A stretch of DNA of 64,000 nucleotides from Sphingobium sp. AP49 (GCF_000281715.2 NZ_CP124576.1:1867501-1931500), one strand, 5' to 3'; shown: positions 1 through 9,496, numbered from the stretch's first letter. The notes: a model not told the origin generated them from the sequence alone. Numbers and translations: made by a program.

Positions 1-248
1 GCGGCGGCGTGCAGGAAGAGGCGCCTTCGCTGGGCAAGCCGGTGCTGGTGATGCGCGAGACGACCGAACGGCCCGAGGGGGTGCAGGCGGGTACGGCGAA
101 GCTGGTCGGCGCCGACCGCGAGCGCATCGTGCGCGAAGTGCTGGCGCTGCTGGACGATGACGCCGCCTATCAGGCGATGGCCCGCGCCCATAATCCCTTT
201 GGCGATGGCAAGGCGGCGCAGCGGATCGCGGATATCATCGCGGGATGA
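1..248 (+). CDS. wecB: UDP-N-acetylglucosamine 2-epimerase, C-terminal part (cut by window start)
   Basis: The reading frame is open from the window edge and its last 80 or so residues are visible. The [16 protein letters not shown] and RETTERPEG stretches are the conserved C-terminal active-site segments of non-hydrolysing UDP-GlcNAc 2-epimerases. The family interconverts UDP-GlcNAc and UDP-ManNAc in the cytoplasm. The UDP-ManNAc dehydrogenase gene at 770 uses that product, so the two form a ManNAcA precursor pathway for exopolysaccharide. The protein ends [10 protein letters not shown] before TGA at 246-248. The start lies outside the window. Confidence 0.93.
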   Translation, partial: GGVQEEAPSLGKPVLVMRETTERPEGVQAGTAKLVGADRERIVREVLALLDDDAAYQAMARAHNPFGDGKAAQRIADIIAG

Positions 249-418
249 AATAAGGCGGCGACGCCGTCGCCCCTATCTGCTACCCGGCGGCATCGCGCAA
301 AACCTGCCTGCAAGCATTTGTCGCGACCGAGAGACCCCAGCGCTCCCGCTTGCCATGCAAGGAGCGTCGTTCCCATGACCTGTATCTATCTCATCCCCAG
401 CCATGTGATGCTGTCCGC

Positions 419-655
419 ATGAGCCGCGCGATCAACCTCGACGCGCCGATCGATGATGTGAAGGCGCTGTGCGCCCGCCACGCGATCGCCATTTCCACGA
501 TCGAGGCACTTACTTCCGGCGGCACGCGGGTGGTGCTGCTGAATCCCGATGGTGCGGAACGCATCCGCCAATTGATGAAGGCGAAGATCATCACCACGCC
601 GGTCGTGCGATCGCCGATGCATATGGCGCGACAGCCTTTGCCACGCTATCGTTAG
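419..655 (+). CDS. Small hypothetical protein between wecB and wecC
   Basis: A 78-residue frame starts at ATG 419 (MSRAINLDAPIDD); an in-frame ATG at 350 would add 23 residues of poor composition. It looks like a small soluble alpha/beta protein with a regular hydrophobic pattern (VKALCARHAIAIST, TRVVLLNPDGAERIRQL) and a basic tail. There is no signal peptide or membrane segment. It lies on the operon strand with a 115-nt gap before wecC. I do not recognise a family and no function is proposed. Confidence 0.5.
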   Translation: MSRAINLDAPIDDVKALCARHAIAISTIEALTSGGTRVVLLNPDGAERIRQLMKAKIITTPVVRSPMHMARQPLPRYR

Positions 656-769
656 GGCGCGCGCCGTCCATCGTCGCGTGGCGGGGCCGCGCGACGATCG
701 TTACCGGAATCTTCAGCCTTTCCGGGCAAAAGGGTCGCAAAGTTCATTGTTTCAAGGACCGAGCGATAC

Positions 770-2065
770 ATGCCTGTCGATACCAAGCAGAAGGTTTCCG
801 TCATCGGTCTGGGGTATATCGGCCTGCCGACTGCGGCGCTGATCGCGCGGGGCGGTGCGCATGTCGTCGGCGTCGACGTCAGTGCCCATGTGGTCGAGAC
901 GGTCAATTCGGGCCGGGTCCATATCGAGGAAGTCGATCTGGATGGTCTGGTGCAAGGCGTGGTGGCGCGCGGCAATCTGCGCGCGTCGCTCTGCGTCGAG
1001 CCGAGCGACGTCTTCATCATCGCCGTGCCGACCCCGGTAGCCGAAGACCGCGCGCCTGACATTTCCTACGTGCTCCAGGCCGCGCGGACGGTCGCGCCGG
1101 TGCTCAAGGCCGGCGACACGATGATCCTGGAATCGACCTCGCCGGTCGGCACGACCGAGGCGATGCGCGACCTGATCGCGGACCTGCGCCCCGACCTCAA
1201 AATGCCGGCCCCCGGTATCGCGGGTGACATCGCCATCGCCTATTGCCCCGAGCGCGTGCTGCCCGGCCGCATCCTGGTCGAGCTGATCGACAATGACCGC
1301 TGCATCGGTGGGATCACGCCGCGCTGCGCGCGCAAGGCGCTGGGTTTCTATCGCCAGTTCGTGCGGGGTGCCTGCATCACCACCACCGCCCGCGCGGCCG
1401 AGATGGTGAAGCTGGTCGAAAACAGCTTCCGCGACGTCAACATCGCCTTTGCCAATGAATTGTCGGTGATTGCCGACGGCATGGACATCGATGTGTGGGA
1501 GGTGATCCGCCTGGCCAACCGCCATCCGCGCGTCAACATCCTGCAGCCCGGCCCCGGCGTGGGTGGTCACTGTATTGCCGTAGACCCCTGGTTCATCGTC
1601 CATGGCGATCCGGAAAATGCCCGCATCATCCGCACCGCGCGTGAAGTGAATGACGGCAAGACCGATTATGTCGTGGCCAAGTCGTCCGACCTGATCGATG
1701 CCTTCGCCGGCGAGGACGTCGCTTGCCTTGGCCTCGCCTTCAAGCCGAACATCGACGATTTCCGCGAAAGCCCGGCGGTCAAGGTCGCCAGCCGCCTGGC
1801 CCGCCGCTATGGCAAGCGGGTCAAGCTGGTCGAACCCTATGCCCAGGATCTGCCGATGGAATTCGCCGGCACGGGGGCCGAACTGATCGATCTCGATACG
1901 GCTCTGGAACAATGCGGCGTGTTCGTCATTCTTGTTGATCATGACATGTTCAAATCTGTTCCCGTCGACGAGCGTGCCGGCAAGGCGGTCTATGACACGC
2001 GCGGCATCTGGCCCGATCAGCCCCGTCGCCAGCCGGGGCCAGTGGCGCAACGCATCGCGGTCTGA
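770..2065 (+). CDS. wecC: UDP-N-acetyl-D-mannosamine dehydrogenase
   Basis: This 431-residue protein belongs to the UDP-glucose/GDP-mannose dehydrogenase family, which oxidises UDP-ManNAc twice with NAD+ to UDP-ManNAcA. The N-terminal Rossmann motif GLGYIG is at residues 13-18. The central segment GPGVGGHCIAVDPW carries the expected catalytic cysteine at about residue 268. The C-terminal UDP-binding domain contains GLAFKPNIDDFRESPA. WecC is chosen over UDP-glucose dehydrogenase because of the adjacent wecB and the close fit to WecC-type sequences; substrate is inferred. It is followed by export genes on the same strand. Confidence 0.93.
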   Translation: MPVDTKQKVSVIGLGYIGLPTAALIARGGAHVVGVDVSAHVVETVNSGRVHIEEVDLDGLVQGVVARGNLRASLCVEPSDVFIIAVPTPVAEDRAPDISYVLQAARTVAPVLKAGDTMILESTSPVGTTEAMRDLIADLRPDLKMPAPGIAGDIAIAYCPERVLPGRILVELIDNDRCIGGITPRCARKALGFYRQFVRGACITTTARAAEMVKLVENSFRDVNIAFANELSVIADGMDIDVWEVIRLANRHPRVNILQPGPGVGGHCIAVDPWFIVHGDPENARIIRTAREVNDGKTDYVVAKSSDLIDAFAGEDVACLGLAFKPNIDDFRESPAVKVASRLARRYGKRVKLVEPYAQDLPMEFAGTGAELIDLDTALEQCGVFVILVDHDMFKSVPVDERAGKAVYDTRGIWPDQPRRQPGPVAQRIAV

Positions 2066-2182
2066 TCGTCGGTCGGACGGGCCGTCCTGCCCCCCACGTG
2101 GTTGCCATCCCCCTGTCGCGTCGTTAACCCCCGAGCCCGATGGCCCATTTGCGGGCGCCAACCGGTTTGCGATGGGGTGTTG

Positions 2183-2911
2183 ATGCGCATGGGGCGCCGA
2201 ATATTAGGTCGGATCAGCGGCAGGATGATGGGATGTGCGGGCGCGATCGCCGGCCTGTCGCTGGCTGGCTGCGCGACGGTGGAGGATGCGCCACGGGGCG
2301 ATGCCGCCTATGCGCTGGTCCCGACGCCGATCGCCGTCGGGCGCGATTATGTGATCAGCCCGGACGATGTCCTGCGCATCCAGGTCTATCATGAACCCGG
2401 GCTGTCGCTGGAAGATGCGCAGGTGACCGCTGCGGGCATGGTGCGCCTGCCTCTTGTCGGCGATGTGTCGATAGGCGGGCTGACGGCCGGCGAGGCGTCG
2501 GATGTGATCGCCGGGCGGCTGGGCGAACGTTATCTGGTGTCACCGCAGGTCACCGTGTTCGTCAAGAAAGCGGTCAGCCGTCGCATCACCGTGGATGGCG
2601 AGGTGCGCGAGCCGGGCCTGTTTCCGGTCGAAGGGCGCATTGGCCTGATCCAGGCGGTGGCGCTGGCCCATGGCCCGACCCGGCTTGCCAGCCTGGGGCA
2701 GGTCGTGGTGGTGCGGACGGTCGAGGGGCAGCGCCAGGCGGCTATGTTCGACCTGGGTGCCATTCGCCGGGGGGGCGCGCCCGATCCTGAAATCCTGGCC
2801 GGGGATCAGGTGATCGTCGGCCTGTCACGCGCCAAGGCCATATTGGGCGGCGCGCTGATCGCCATCCCTGCGGTCGCCACCGGCTTTATCGCCATCGACG
2901 GAGGAAATTGA
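2183..2911 (+). CDS. Polysaccharide export outer-membrane lipoprotein (Wza/GumB-like)
   Basis: A 242-residue protein starts at ATG 2183; another ATG lies six bases on, and the frame extends upstream to 2102 with unlikely residues. The basic N-terminus leads to a lipobox LAGC with Cys30, so it should be a lipoprotein. A poly-export domain follows (ISPDDVLRIQVYHEPG, about residues 55-130). A soluble-ligand-binding beta-grasp domain comes next (ITVDGEVREPGLFPVEG). Wza-type proteins form the outer-membrane channel for exopolysaccharide. Its TGA shares one base with the ATG of the kinase gene downstream, so the two are probably translationally coupled. Confidence 0.9.
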   Translation: MRMGRRILGRISGRMMGCAGAIAGLSLAGCATVEDAPRGDAAYALVPTPIAVGRDYVISPDDVLRIQVYHEPGLSLEDAQVTAAGMVRLPLVGDVSIGGLTAGEASDVIAGRLGERYLVSPQVTVFVKKAVSRRITVDGEVREPGLFPVEGRIGLIQAVALAHGPTRLASLGQVVVVRTVEGQRQAAMFDLGAIRRGGAPDPEILAGDQVIVGLSRAKAILGGALIAIPAVATGFIAIDGGN

Positions 2912-5073
2912 TGGCATCCCGGCATCGGATCATCGACCTGGCTACCCAGTCCACGCCATCCGAGGACCGCACCGCCCGTTTCGTAGAGGGCGCGCGTGGT
3001 ATCTGGACGGTCATACGTCGCCATCGCGTGATCCTGTTCGTCACCATGGCGCTGTGCGTGCTGGCGGGTGTCTTCTATATCATGTTTTCGACGCCCGATT
3101 ATCGGGCGACCGCTTCGGTCGAGGTCGAAGATGTTCCTGCCGGCGCCGCGGGTACCGGGACGGCGCAACGGCCCGCATCGGCCGACGATACCGAAACGAT
3201 GATGCAGACCGAGCTGGAAGTGCTGCGCAGCCGGGCGCTGGCCGAGGATGTCGCACGCGAACTGGCGCTGGTCGGTAGTCCCGTCTTCTTCCAGGGCATG
3301 GATGCCAAGCGGCCGATGCAGGCCACGGGCGGGCTCAGCCAGCGCCAGGTCGAGCATGAGCAGGTGGTCAAATTGCTCCGCGACAATCTGGAGGTCGAAC
3401 TGCCCGGCAAGTCGCGGGTGTTGCGCATCAGCTTCGTTAGTGCCGACCCGGTCCTGTCTGCGCGGGTTGCCAACAGCTATGCCGACAGCCTGATCCGCGC
3501 TGATTTGAAGCGCGGCTTTGAATCGGGTGTGCAGGCGCGCCGCTTCCTGCTGGGCGAATTGGACGGGGCGCGCAAGGATCTGGAGCGGGCCGAACGCGAC
3601 ATGGCGGTTTATGCCGCGCGAACCGGCGCGGTGCCCGCACCGAAGGACGAGGCGGCTAAGGCCGAAGCGGCAAGCAATGGAACGGCCAAGCCGGCAGTGG
3701 ACCGTGATGCGCCGCTGTCCGAAGGATCGGTGGCGACGCGGCTGGCCCAGCTCAACGCCTTTCGCGCGCAGGCGGTGGCTGACCGGATCGCGGCGCAGAA
3801 GCGGTGGGAAAGTGCCCGCGCCGCGAGCGCCGAGACCCTGCCTGAGGTGCTGGGCAATGGTGCGATGCAGCAGTTGATGGCCGAACGGGCGCAGGCGCGG
3901 GCCGCGCTGGTCGAGGAGCGTCAGTTCCGCAAGGATGCGCATCCCGAAATGCGCGAGGCACGGGCGCGGGTCGCGGCGCTTGACGATCAGGCGGAATCGA
4001 TGGCCAACAGCATCCGGGCCTCGTTGCGCCAGGAATATGATGTGGCGGTCCATGGCGAAAAGCAGATCGCATCGGAAATCGCGGCGCTGGAACGTGAAGC
4101 GCGGGTCGAACGGGGACGTGACATGCAGATCGGCATGATGGGCCGATCGGTCGATACCTATCGCATGCTGCATGACAGCCTGTTGCAACGCTATCGCGAC
4201 ATGGCGTCGCAGGCGGGATTCCAGGCGGGCCGCATCCAGCCGCTAGATCGGGCCGCGGTGCCGACTCAGCCGTTCGCGCCGCATGGCGGCAAGATCATGC
4301 TGATCGCGTCGCTGGGCGGCATGCTGCTCGGGTTGCTACTGATTGCTGCGCGCCACATGTTCGACGATGCGGTGACATCGGCCGACACGCTGGCAGAGCG
4401 GGTCAATCTGTCGTTGTTGGGCGCGGTGCCGACGGCAAGCGATCGAGATCCGCAGTCGGAAAGCTATACGCCGATCGCTGCTTCGCTGCTGCTTGCCTCC
4501 GTTGCCGGCCTGCCCCGTTCCATTCTGGTCACCAGTGCCCAGGAAGGGGAGGGCAAGTCGGTGACTCTCAATGCGCTGGCGCGGGCGCTGGCGAAGCGCG
4601 ACAAGAAGATTCTGGTGGTCGACGCCGACATGCGCCGGCCGATGCAGCATAATCTGTTCCGGGTGACGCCGGCTGGCGGGATTAGCGAAGCGCTGACCGG
4701 CCAGGCCAAGGTGGACGAACTGATCGTCGATAGCGGTGTTCCCGGTGTGTCGCTGCTGCCTTGTGGGGCGATCCCGCCCAACCCGGCGGAATTGCTATCG
4801 ACCCCGGCGCTCGATGCGCTGCTCGCGGCCGTGCGCGACCGTTATGATACGGTGCTGATCGATGCGCCGCCGATCCTGGGCCTGCCCGATTCGCCTTTGC
4901 TGGCCGCCAAGGTGCAGGTGACGGTGCTGGTGGTGGAATGGGGGCGGAACCATCATGGTGGACTGCGCGTCGCGGTAGAGCGTCTGCGCCGTGCCGGCGG
5001 CTCGATCGTCGGTGCCGTGCTGACCAAGGCGCAGGGGCGCGCCTATGAATATGATTATCACCGGGGCGGCTGA
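2911..5073 (+). CDS. Polysaccharide co-polymerase / tyrosine autokinase (Wzc-like)
   Basis: This 720-residue protein starts at ATG 2911 after a clear GGAGG at 2900-2904; a TTG just before is also open. A Wzz-type region spans two membrane segments (near residues 35-55 and 455-480) with a long periplasmic coiled-coil section between them. A cytoplasmic BY-kinase domain follows: Walker A SAQEGEGKS near 541-550, Walker A' VVDADMRRP near 569, Walker B VLIDAPPI near 650. The C-terminal tyrosine cluster is very short (YEYDYH). It is expected to control chain length and export together with the Wza-like protein. Confidence 0.92.
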   Translation: MASRHRIIDLATQSTPSEDRTARFVEGARGIWTVIRRHRVILFVTMALCVLAGVFYIMFSTPDYRATASVEVEDVPAGAAGTGTAQRPASADDTETMMQTELEVLRSRALAEDVARELALVGSPVFFQGMDAKRPMQATGGLSQRQVEHEQVVKLLRDNLEVELPGKSRVLRISFVSADPVLSARVANSYADSLIRADLKRGFESGVQARRFLLGELDGARKDLERAERDMAVYAARTGAVPAPKDEAAKAEAASNGTAKPAVDRDAPLSEGSVATRLAQLNAFRAQAVADRIAAQKRWESARAASAETLPEVLGNGAMQQLMAERAQARAALVEERQFRKDAHPEMREARARVAALDDQAESMANSIRASLRQEYDVAVHGEKQIASEIAALEREARVERGRDMQIGMMGRSVDTYRMLHDSLLQRYRDMASQAGFQAGRIQPLDRAAVPTQPFAPHGGKIMLIASLGGMLLGLLLIAARHMFDDAVTSADTLAERVNLSLLGAVPTASDRDPQSESYTPIAASLLLASVAGLPRSILVTSAQEGEGKSVTLNALARALAKRDKKILVVDADMRRPMQHNLFRVTPAGGISEALTGQAKVDELIVDSGVPGVSLLPCGAIPPNPAELLSTPALDALLAAVRDRYDTVLIDAPPILGLPDSPLLAAKVQVTVLVVEWGRNHHGGLRVAVERLRRAGGSIVGAVLTKAQGRAYEYDYHRGG

Positions 5074-5112
5074 CGATCAGCAACAGCGGAAGGCGCGTTC
5101 GCCTATTCCGCC

Positions 5113-5164
5113 AGAACATAAAAAAGCCCGTCACGCGAATGCGTGACGGGCTTTTTTATGTTCT
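5113..5164. terminator. Bidirectional terminator with a 24-bp perfect stem
   Basis: Arms 5113-5136 and 5141-5164 pair at all 24 positions around a GAAT loop. The GC core is flanked by six A on the left and six T on the right, so a U-run follows the core on either strand. It lies between the convergent wzc-like and purQ genes. Confidence 0.92.
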
Positions 5165-5176
5165 CCATCCGATGGC

Positions 5177-5851
5177 TCAGGCGCGGGCGAGCAGGCCCTC
5201 GACCAGGCCGGTGAACAGGCGTTGGCCGTCCGTGCTGCCATGGGCCGCTTCGATCACGCGCTCGGGGTGCGGCATCATGCCCAGCACATTGCCGGCTTCG
5301 TTCAGGACGCCGGCGATGTTGCGGGCCGAACCATTGACGCTTTCAGCGTAGCGCAGGGCGACCCGGCCTTCGCCTTCCAGGCGATCGAGCGCGACGTCGT
5401 CGGCGAAATAATTGCCGTCATGATGGGCGACCGGGAAGCGGATCGTTTCACCGGCGGCATAGCGGCTGGTGAAGGCGCTCTGGGCGTTCTCGACGGTCAG
5501 GGCGACGTCGCGGCAGACGAAATGGCCGCCGGCATTGCGCAGCAGCGCGCCGGGCAGCAGGCCGCTTTCGGTCAGGACCTGGAAACCGTTGCAGATGCCC
5601 AGGACAAAGGCGCCACGGTCGGCGGCACGGGCGACGGCCTGCATCACCGGCGAGCGGGCAGCCATTGCGCCGGACCGCAGATAGTCGCCATAGGAAAAGC
5701 CGCCGGGCACGCCGATCAGGTCGATGTCGTCGGGCAGTTCGGTATCGCGATGCCACACCATGGCGGGCTTGGACCCGGTCGCAGCCTCGAACGCCACCGC
5801 CAGGTCGCGGTCGCAATTGCTGCCCGGAAAGACGATGACGGCGCTCTTCAT
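5177..5851 (-). CDS. purQ: Phosphoribosylformylglycinamidine synthase, glutaminase subunit PurQ
   Basis: This 224-residue class I glutamine amidotransferase supplies ammonia to PurL in the fourth step of purine synthesis. The nucleophile is Cys87 in GICNGFQVL, and the catalytic His/Glu pair is in MPHPERV near residues 195-197. The length fits the three-subunit (PurQ, PurL, PurS) type of enzyme. It begins three bases after the purS stop, so the two are co-translated. PurL is not in the window. Confidence 0.96.
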   Translation of the reverse strand: MKSAVIVFPGSNCDRDLAVAFEAATGSKPAMVWHRDTELPDDIDLIGVPGGFSYGDYLRSGAMAARSPVMQAVARAADRGAFVLGICNGFQVLTESGLLPGALLRNAGGHFVCRDVALTVENAQSAFTSRYAAGETIRFPVAHHDGNYFADDVALDRLEGEGRVALRYAESVNGSARNIAGVLNEAGNVLGMMPHPERVIEAAHGSTDGQRLFTGLVEGLLARA

Positions 5852-5854
5852 GGC

Positions 5855-6088
5855 TCAGGCCACCTTTTCGATGCGGTAGTTTTCGATGACCGTGTTGGCC
5901 AGCAGCTTGCGGCACATGGCGTCGATATCCTCGTCGCTGGTGCCGTCGGCCAGGTCCAGTTCAATGAGCTTGCCGGCGCGCACGTCATTGACGCCGCCAA
6001 AGCCCAGGCCTTCGAGCGCATGGTGGATCGCACGGCCCTGCGGATCGAGGACGCCGCCCTTGAGGGTCACGAAGATGCGGGCTTTCAT
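5855..6088 (-). CDS. purS: Phosphoribosylformylglycinamidine synthase subunit PurS
   Basis: A 77-residue protein begins MKARIFVTLKGGVLDPQG, the typical PurS N-terminus. The start at 6088 is set by AAGGAG at 6099-6104, ten bases upstream; the open frame extends further to 6175 without support. PurS bridges PurQ and PurL in the three-part FGAM synthase. It is directly upstream of purQ. Confidence 0.95.
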   Translation of the reverse strand: MKARIFVTLKGGVLDPQGRAIHHALEGLGFGGVNDVRAGKLIELDLADGTSDEDIDAMCRKLLANTVIENYRIEKVA

Positions 6089-6241
6089 GAGGTGCAAACT
6101 CCTTGGCATGCCGCCCGCCATTGCGGGGGGATGAACTTTGCCGCTCCCCCTAGGCGCGGCGGCGCGCGCAGGCAAGACATTATGCCTTTATTAGGAACCA
6201 TGCCGATAATGTGACAATCGGCGCAATGGGGATTTAAGGGC

Positions 6242-6391
6242 ATGTCCGGTCTGGCACTGGCAATGTTTGTGGGGCTTTTTGCCTGGGGGCAGCAGATTAT
6301 GGGCTATGACGACCCGCATGGCCGGGTGCAGCTTGCCCTATTGGCGACCTTCAGTTTCGGCTTGCTGGTTGGCTATCGCGCCAATCGTTAA
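6242..6391 (+). CDS. Small membrane protein (49 residues)
   Basis: ATG 6242 is preceded by an AAGGG-like site. The product has two short hydrophobic helices, LALAMFVGLFAWG and LALLATFSFGLLVGY, joined by a polar loop GYDDPHGRV, and ends YRANR. It fills the gap between purS and the TauE-type gene on the plus strand. No family is recognised. The clean start, the two-helix pattern and the lack of a competing gene support it as real. Confidence 0.55.
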   Translation: MSGLALAMFVGLFAWGQQIMGYDDPHGRVQLALLATFSFGLLVGYRANR

Positions 6392-6499
6392 GCGCTGGCG
6401 CGCCCAATCGGGAACATGAACGGGGCTGGCGATGACGAGCGAGGCGGTCTATATCGCTCGCCCATTCTCTTTCCGGGCAACGCCCTCTAAGGCGGGGGC

Positions 6500-7252
6500 A
6501 TGAACCCCGACATCCTCTATTTCGCCTGTGCCATCATCGCCGTCATCATTTCCGGACTTGCCAAGGGCGGGTTTGCCGGCGTCGGTGCGCTCGCCATGCC
6601 GATCATGGCGCTGGGCGTCGATCCGGTACGGGGTGCGGCAATCCTGCTGCCAATCCTGATCCTGCAGGACGCGGTCAGCGTCTGGGCCTTCCGCCGCAGC
6701 TGGGACGGCCGCATCCTGGCGGTGATGCTGCCCGGCATGGCGATCGGCGTCGGGTTGGGCTACTGGTTTGCAGCGCAGGTTTCGGAAACGGCGGTACTGG
6801 GCGCGCTCGGCGCGATATCCACTCTGTTTGGGGCGCAGCGGCTCTGGGTCGAACGCGGCGGGGCGATCGTCCTGCCATCGACCTCGCCCGGTTGGGTCGG
6901 CACCCTGTTCGGGGTCGCCAGTGGATTCACCAGCCAGATCGCCCATGCAGGCTCGCCGCCCTTTCAGATGTGGGTGCTGCCCAAGAAGTTGCCACGCGAC
7001 ATGCTGGTCGGCACGACGGCTGTCGCCTTCGCCGTCATGAACTGGATGAAGGTGCCGGCCTATGCCGCGCTGGGCCAGTTCACCCGCGTCAATCTGATGG
7101 CGACGGCGATGCTGGTGCCGGTCGCGGTGGTCGCAACCTTCGCGGGGGTGTGGCTGGTCCGTCGGATCGATGCGGCGCGCTTCTACACGCTCATCTACGT
7201 GCTGATGCTGCTGCTCGGACTCAAGCTGATGGCGGATGCGCTGTTGGCCTGA
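6500..7252 (+). CDS. TauE/SafE family membrane permease
   Basis: This 250-residue, strongly hydrophobic protein has about seven or eight membrane segments in the two-repeat layout of the family. It starts FACAIIAVIISGLAKGGFAGVGALAMPIMAL, and the glycine-rich segment GVASGFTSQIAHAGSPP opens the second half. Members are linked to export of sulfite, sulfonates or other small anions. Nothing here fixes the substrate. It runs on the plus strand between minus-strand purS and purC and shares a two-way terminator with purC. Confidence 0.85.
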   Translation: MNPDILYFACAIIAVIISGLAKGGFAGVGALAMPIMALGVDPVRGAAILLPILILQDAVSVWAFRRSWDGRILAVMLPGMAIGVGLGYWFAAQVSETAVLGALGAISTLFGAQRLWVERGGAIVLPSTSPGWVGTLFGVASGFTSQIAHAGSPPFQMWVLPKKLPRDMLVGTTAVAFAVMNWMKVPAYAALGQFTRVNLMATAMLVPVAVVATFAGVWLVRRIDAARFYTLIYVLMLLLGLKLMADALLA

Positions 7253-7276
7253 GGCCGTATCGGAACGAGAGGCAAA

Positions 7277-7306
7277 AAAAAGGCCGGCGTTGCTGCCGGC
7301 CTTTTT
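7277..7306. terminator. Bidirectional terminator between the TauE-type gene and purC
   Basis: Arms 7277-7288 and 7295-7306 form a 12-bp perfect stem (AAAAAGGCCGGC and its complement) around a six-base loop. A and T runs on the outer sides make it usable from both directions. Confidence 0.88.
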
Positions 7307-7311
7307 GTTTG

Positions 7312-8094
7312 TCAGTCCTTTTCGCGCTTCTTGCGATGCGTGTCGAGGTCGAGGACGGTGGTGTCGAGGCCCTCGGGCAGCAGGCCCAGGCGGCGCGCCA
7401 CTTCCTGATAGGCTTCGACTTCGCCACCCAGGTCGCGACGGAAGCGATCCTTGTCCAGCTTCTCGTTGGTCGCCATGTCCCACAAGCGGCAACCATCGGG
7501 GCTGATCTCGTCGGCCAGGATCACGCGGCTGTAGTCACCGTCATAGAGGCGGCCGAATTCCAGCTTGAAATCGATCAGGCGGATGCCGATGCCGGCGAAC
7601 AGGCCGCACATGAAGTCGTTGATGCGGATCGCCATGTCGGCAATGTCGTGCATCTCTTCCTGCGTCGCCCAGCCGAAGCAGGCGATATGCTCTTCGGAGA
7701 TCAGCGGGTCGCCCAGCGCATCGTCCTTATAGCAATATTCGATCAGCGTGCGGGGCAGCTGTGTGCCTTCTTCGATGCCGAGCTTCTTCGACAGCGAACC
7801 GGCGGCAACATTGCGCACAACGACCTCGATCGGCACGATCTCGACCTGGCGGACCAACTGCTCGCGCATGTTGAGGCGGCGAATGAAATGGGTCGGCACG
7901 CCGATCTGGCCGAGCAGGGTGAAGATATGCTCGGAAATGCGGTTGTTGAGTACGCCCTTGCCCGAAATCGTGCCCTTTTTCTGAGCATTGAAGGCGGTCG
8001 CGTCATCCTTGAAATATTGGATGATCGTACCGGGCTCGGGGCCTTCGTAAAGGATCTTTGCCTTGCCTTCGTAGATCTGGCGGCGACGGGCCAT
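7312..8094 (-). CDS. purC: Phosphoribosylaminoimidazole-succinocarboxamide synthase
   Basis: This 260-residue SAICAR synthase joins CAIR and aspartate using ATP in purine synthesis. The N-terminus [16 protein letters not shown] is the standard nucleotide-binding start, and [21 protein letters not shown] holds the conserved acidic metal/substrate residues. The lysine-rich tail (HRKKREKD) ends near the terminator. purS and purQ follow on the same strand but are separated from it by the permease gene and terminator, so they need their own promoter. Confidence 0.96.
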   Translation of the reverse strand: MARRRQIYEGKAKILYEGPEPGTIIQYFKDDATAFNAQKKGTISGKGVLNNRISEHIFTLLGQIGVPTHFIRRLNMREQLVRQVEIVPIEVVVRNVAAGSLSKKLGIEEGTQLPRTLIEYCYKDDALGDPLISEEHIACFGWATQEEMHDIADMAIRINDFMCGLFAGIGIRLIDFKLEFGRLYDGDYSRVILADEISPDGCRLWDMATNEKLDKDRFRRDLGGEVEAYQEVARRLGLLPEGLDTTVLDLDTHRKKREKD

Positions 8095-8221
8095 ACGCGT
8101 TCCTGTCTTCTTCTCAGAAAAGATTTCGCCCCGGCAAACGCGAATCGGGAGGGATCAGCGGGTGCCGGGGCTGCTTGGGGACGCCCATAGAGCAAAGCGC
8201 ACGGGGGTGCAATTGATCCAG

Positions 8222-9496
8222 CTAGGCCCCCTTCATCTTCCGATATTCGTCGAACAGGCCAAGGAAGCGGTCGATGTCCGCCTTGCTGAGGAAATAGGGC
8301 GTGGCGAGGCGCAACTTGCTGGGGTTGCCACCGCGAATTCGGACCTTGTGGGTCTTCCACAGCCAGTCCTGCAATTCCATCCGCTGCACTGGCGGCACAT
8401 TGACGGTCGCGATCGCGCAGCGCAGCGCCGGATCGGGCGAGGTCCAGTCCTCCGCGCCGCGCTTCAGCATCTCGGCATGGATATAGTCGGCGAGCATCCG
8501 GTTCCGCTTTTCGATCCGGTCGATGCCGATGCTGTTGGCGAAGCCGATCGCGGCGTTGAGCCCCATCAAGGTCGGGATGCAGGAAGAGCCGATCTGCATG
8601 TAGCGGTCGGCCATGCGGGTCGGGTCGTCATAGCCGCCGGTCGCGATCGTGTTCCACACCCGGTCCATCACGCTCTTGTCGCGCAGATAGAGAAAGCCCG
8701 TGCCCTTGGTCGCGAACAGCCATTTGTGCATCGACCCGGTATAGAGGTCGCACCCGATATCATCGAGATCGACCTTCATCATGCCCGGCGCATGGGCGCC
8801 GTCGAAGGCGGAGACGATCCCCTTCGACCGGGCGAGCGCGGCAATCTCCTTGGCCGGCAGCACCACGCCGGTCGAGGTGCTGATATGGCTGACGAAGAGG
8901 ATGCGCGTTTTCGGCGTGATCGCGTCGTTGATGCGGTTGAGGATCTCGGCCGCGTTCTTCGGCGGTTTGGGCATGGCGAATTTCTTCACCACCACGCCAT
9001 AGCGGCGCTGGCGCAGCATCCAGGGCATTTCGCCCGATCCATGTTCCTCGTCGCTGATCAGCACCTCGTCGCCCGGCTTCATGTCGAAGCCGTTGGCGAT
9101 GTAGCTGTTTGCCTCCGTGCAGTTGCGCAGGATCGCCATCTGCTCGACCTTCGCACCCATGAAATCGGCGAAAGGCTTGCGATACTGGTCCCAGGCGCCA
9201 TAGCCCCAGATCGGATAATCCTCCGACCCTTCCTGGGTCATCTGCTCGGTCGTCTCGAACCCGTCGAAGATCGCCTTCAATACCGGGCGTGGCGAGGAGC
9301 CGACCGTGCCGACATTGAGGTTCACGACATCGGCCGGGATCAGGAATTGCCGGCGCAGCGTCGCCCAATAGGCGTCCTCATCCCTGCCAAAAAGATCGGG
9401 GGCGGGGAGGGGGATGCTGGTCAGAGCCTCTGCGCTGATCGGCGCAGCGAGGGAGGCAGCGGCGGCGCTGCCAAGGAAGGAACGTCGATCGAGCAT
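8222..9496 (-). CDS. Tat-exported class V aminotransferase-fold PLP enzyme
   Basis: With ATG 9496 the protein has 424 residues and opens MLDRRSFLGSAAAASLAAP, a twin-arginine signal with an Ala-rich h-region; a start at 9520 would add eight residues. The rest matches the class V aminotransferase family (isopenicillin N epimerase / cysteine desulfurase-like). It shows HISTSTGVVLP, the aspartate in SAFDGAHAPGM and the expected PLP lysine, Lys258, in GSMHKW. The reaction is not predictable. Export through Tat is notable because the PLP cofactor would be loaded before transport. Confidence 0.85.
   Translation of the reverse strand: MLDRRSFLGSAAAASLAAPISAEALTSIPLPAPDLFGRDEDAYWATLRRQFLIPADVVNLNVGTVGSSPRPVLKAIFDGFETTEQMTQEGSEDYPIWGYGAWDQYRKPFADFMGAKVEQMAILRNCTEANSYIANGFDMKPGDEVLISDEEHGSGEMPWMLRQRRYGVVVKKFAMPKPPKNAAEILNRINDAITPKTRILFVSHISTSTGVVLPAKEIAALARSKGIVSAFDGAHAPGMMKVDLDDIGCDLYTGSMHKWLFATKGTGFLYLRDKSVMDRVWNTIATGGYDDPTRMADRYMQIGSSCIPTLMGLNAAIGFANSIGIDRIEKRNRMLADYIHAEMLKRGAEDWTSPDPALRCAIATVNVPPVQRMELQDWLWKTHKVRIRGGNPSKLRLATPYFLSKADIDRFLGLFDEYRKMKGA

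Noticed and set aside
752..2161. Long open frame on the strand opposite wecC
   Set aside because: It mirrors the codon phase of wecC, is His/Asp/Arg-rich in the way of antisense frames in GC-rich DNA, and has no domain.
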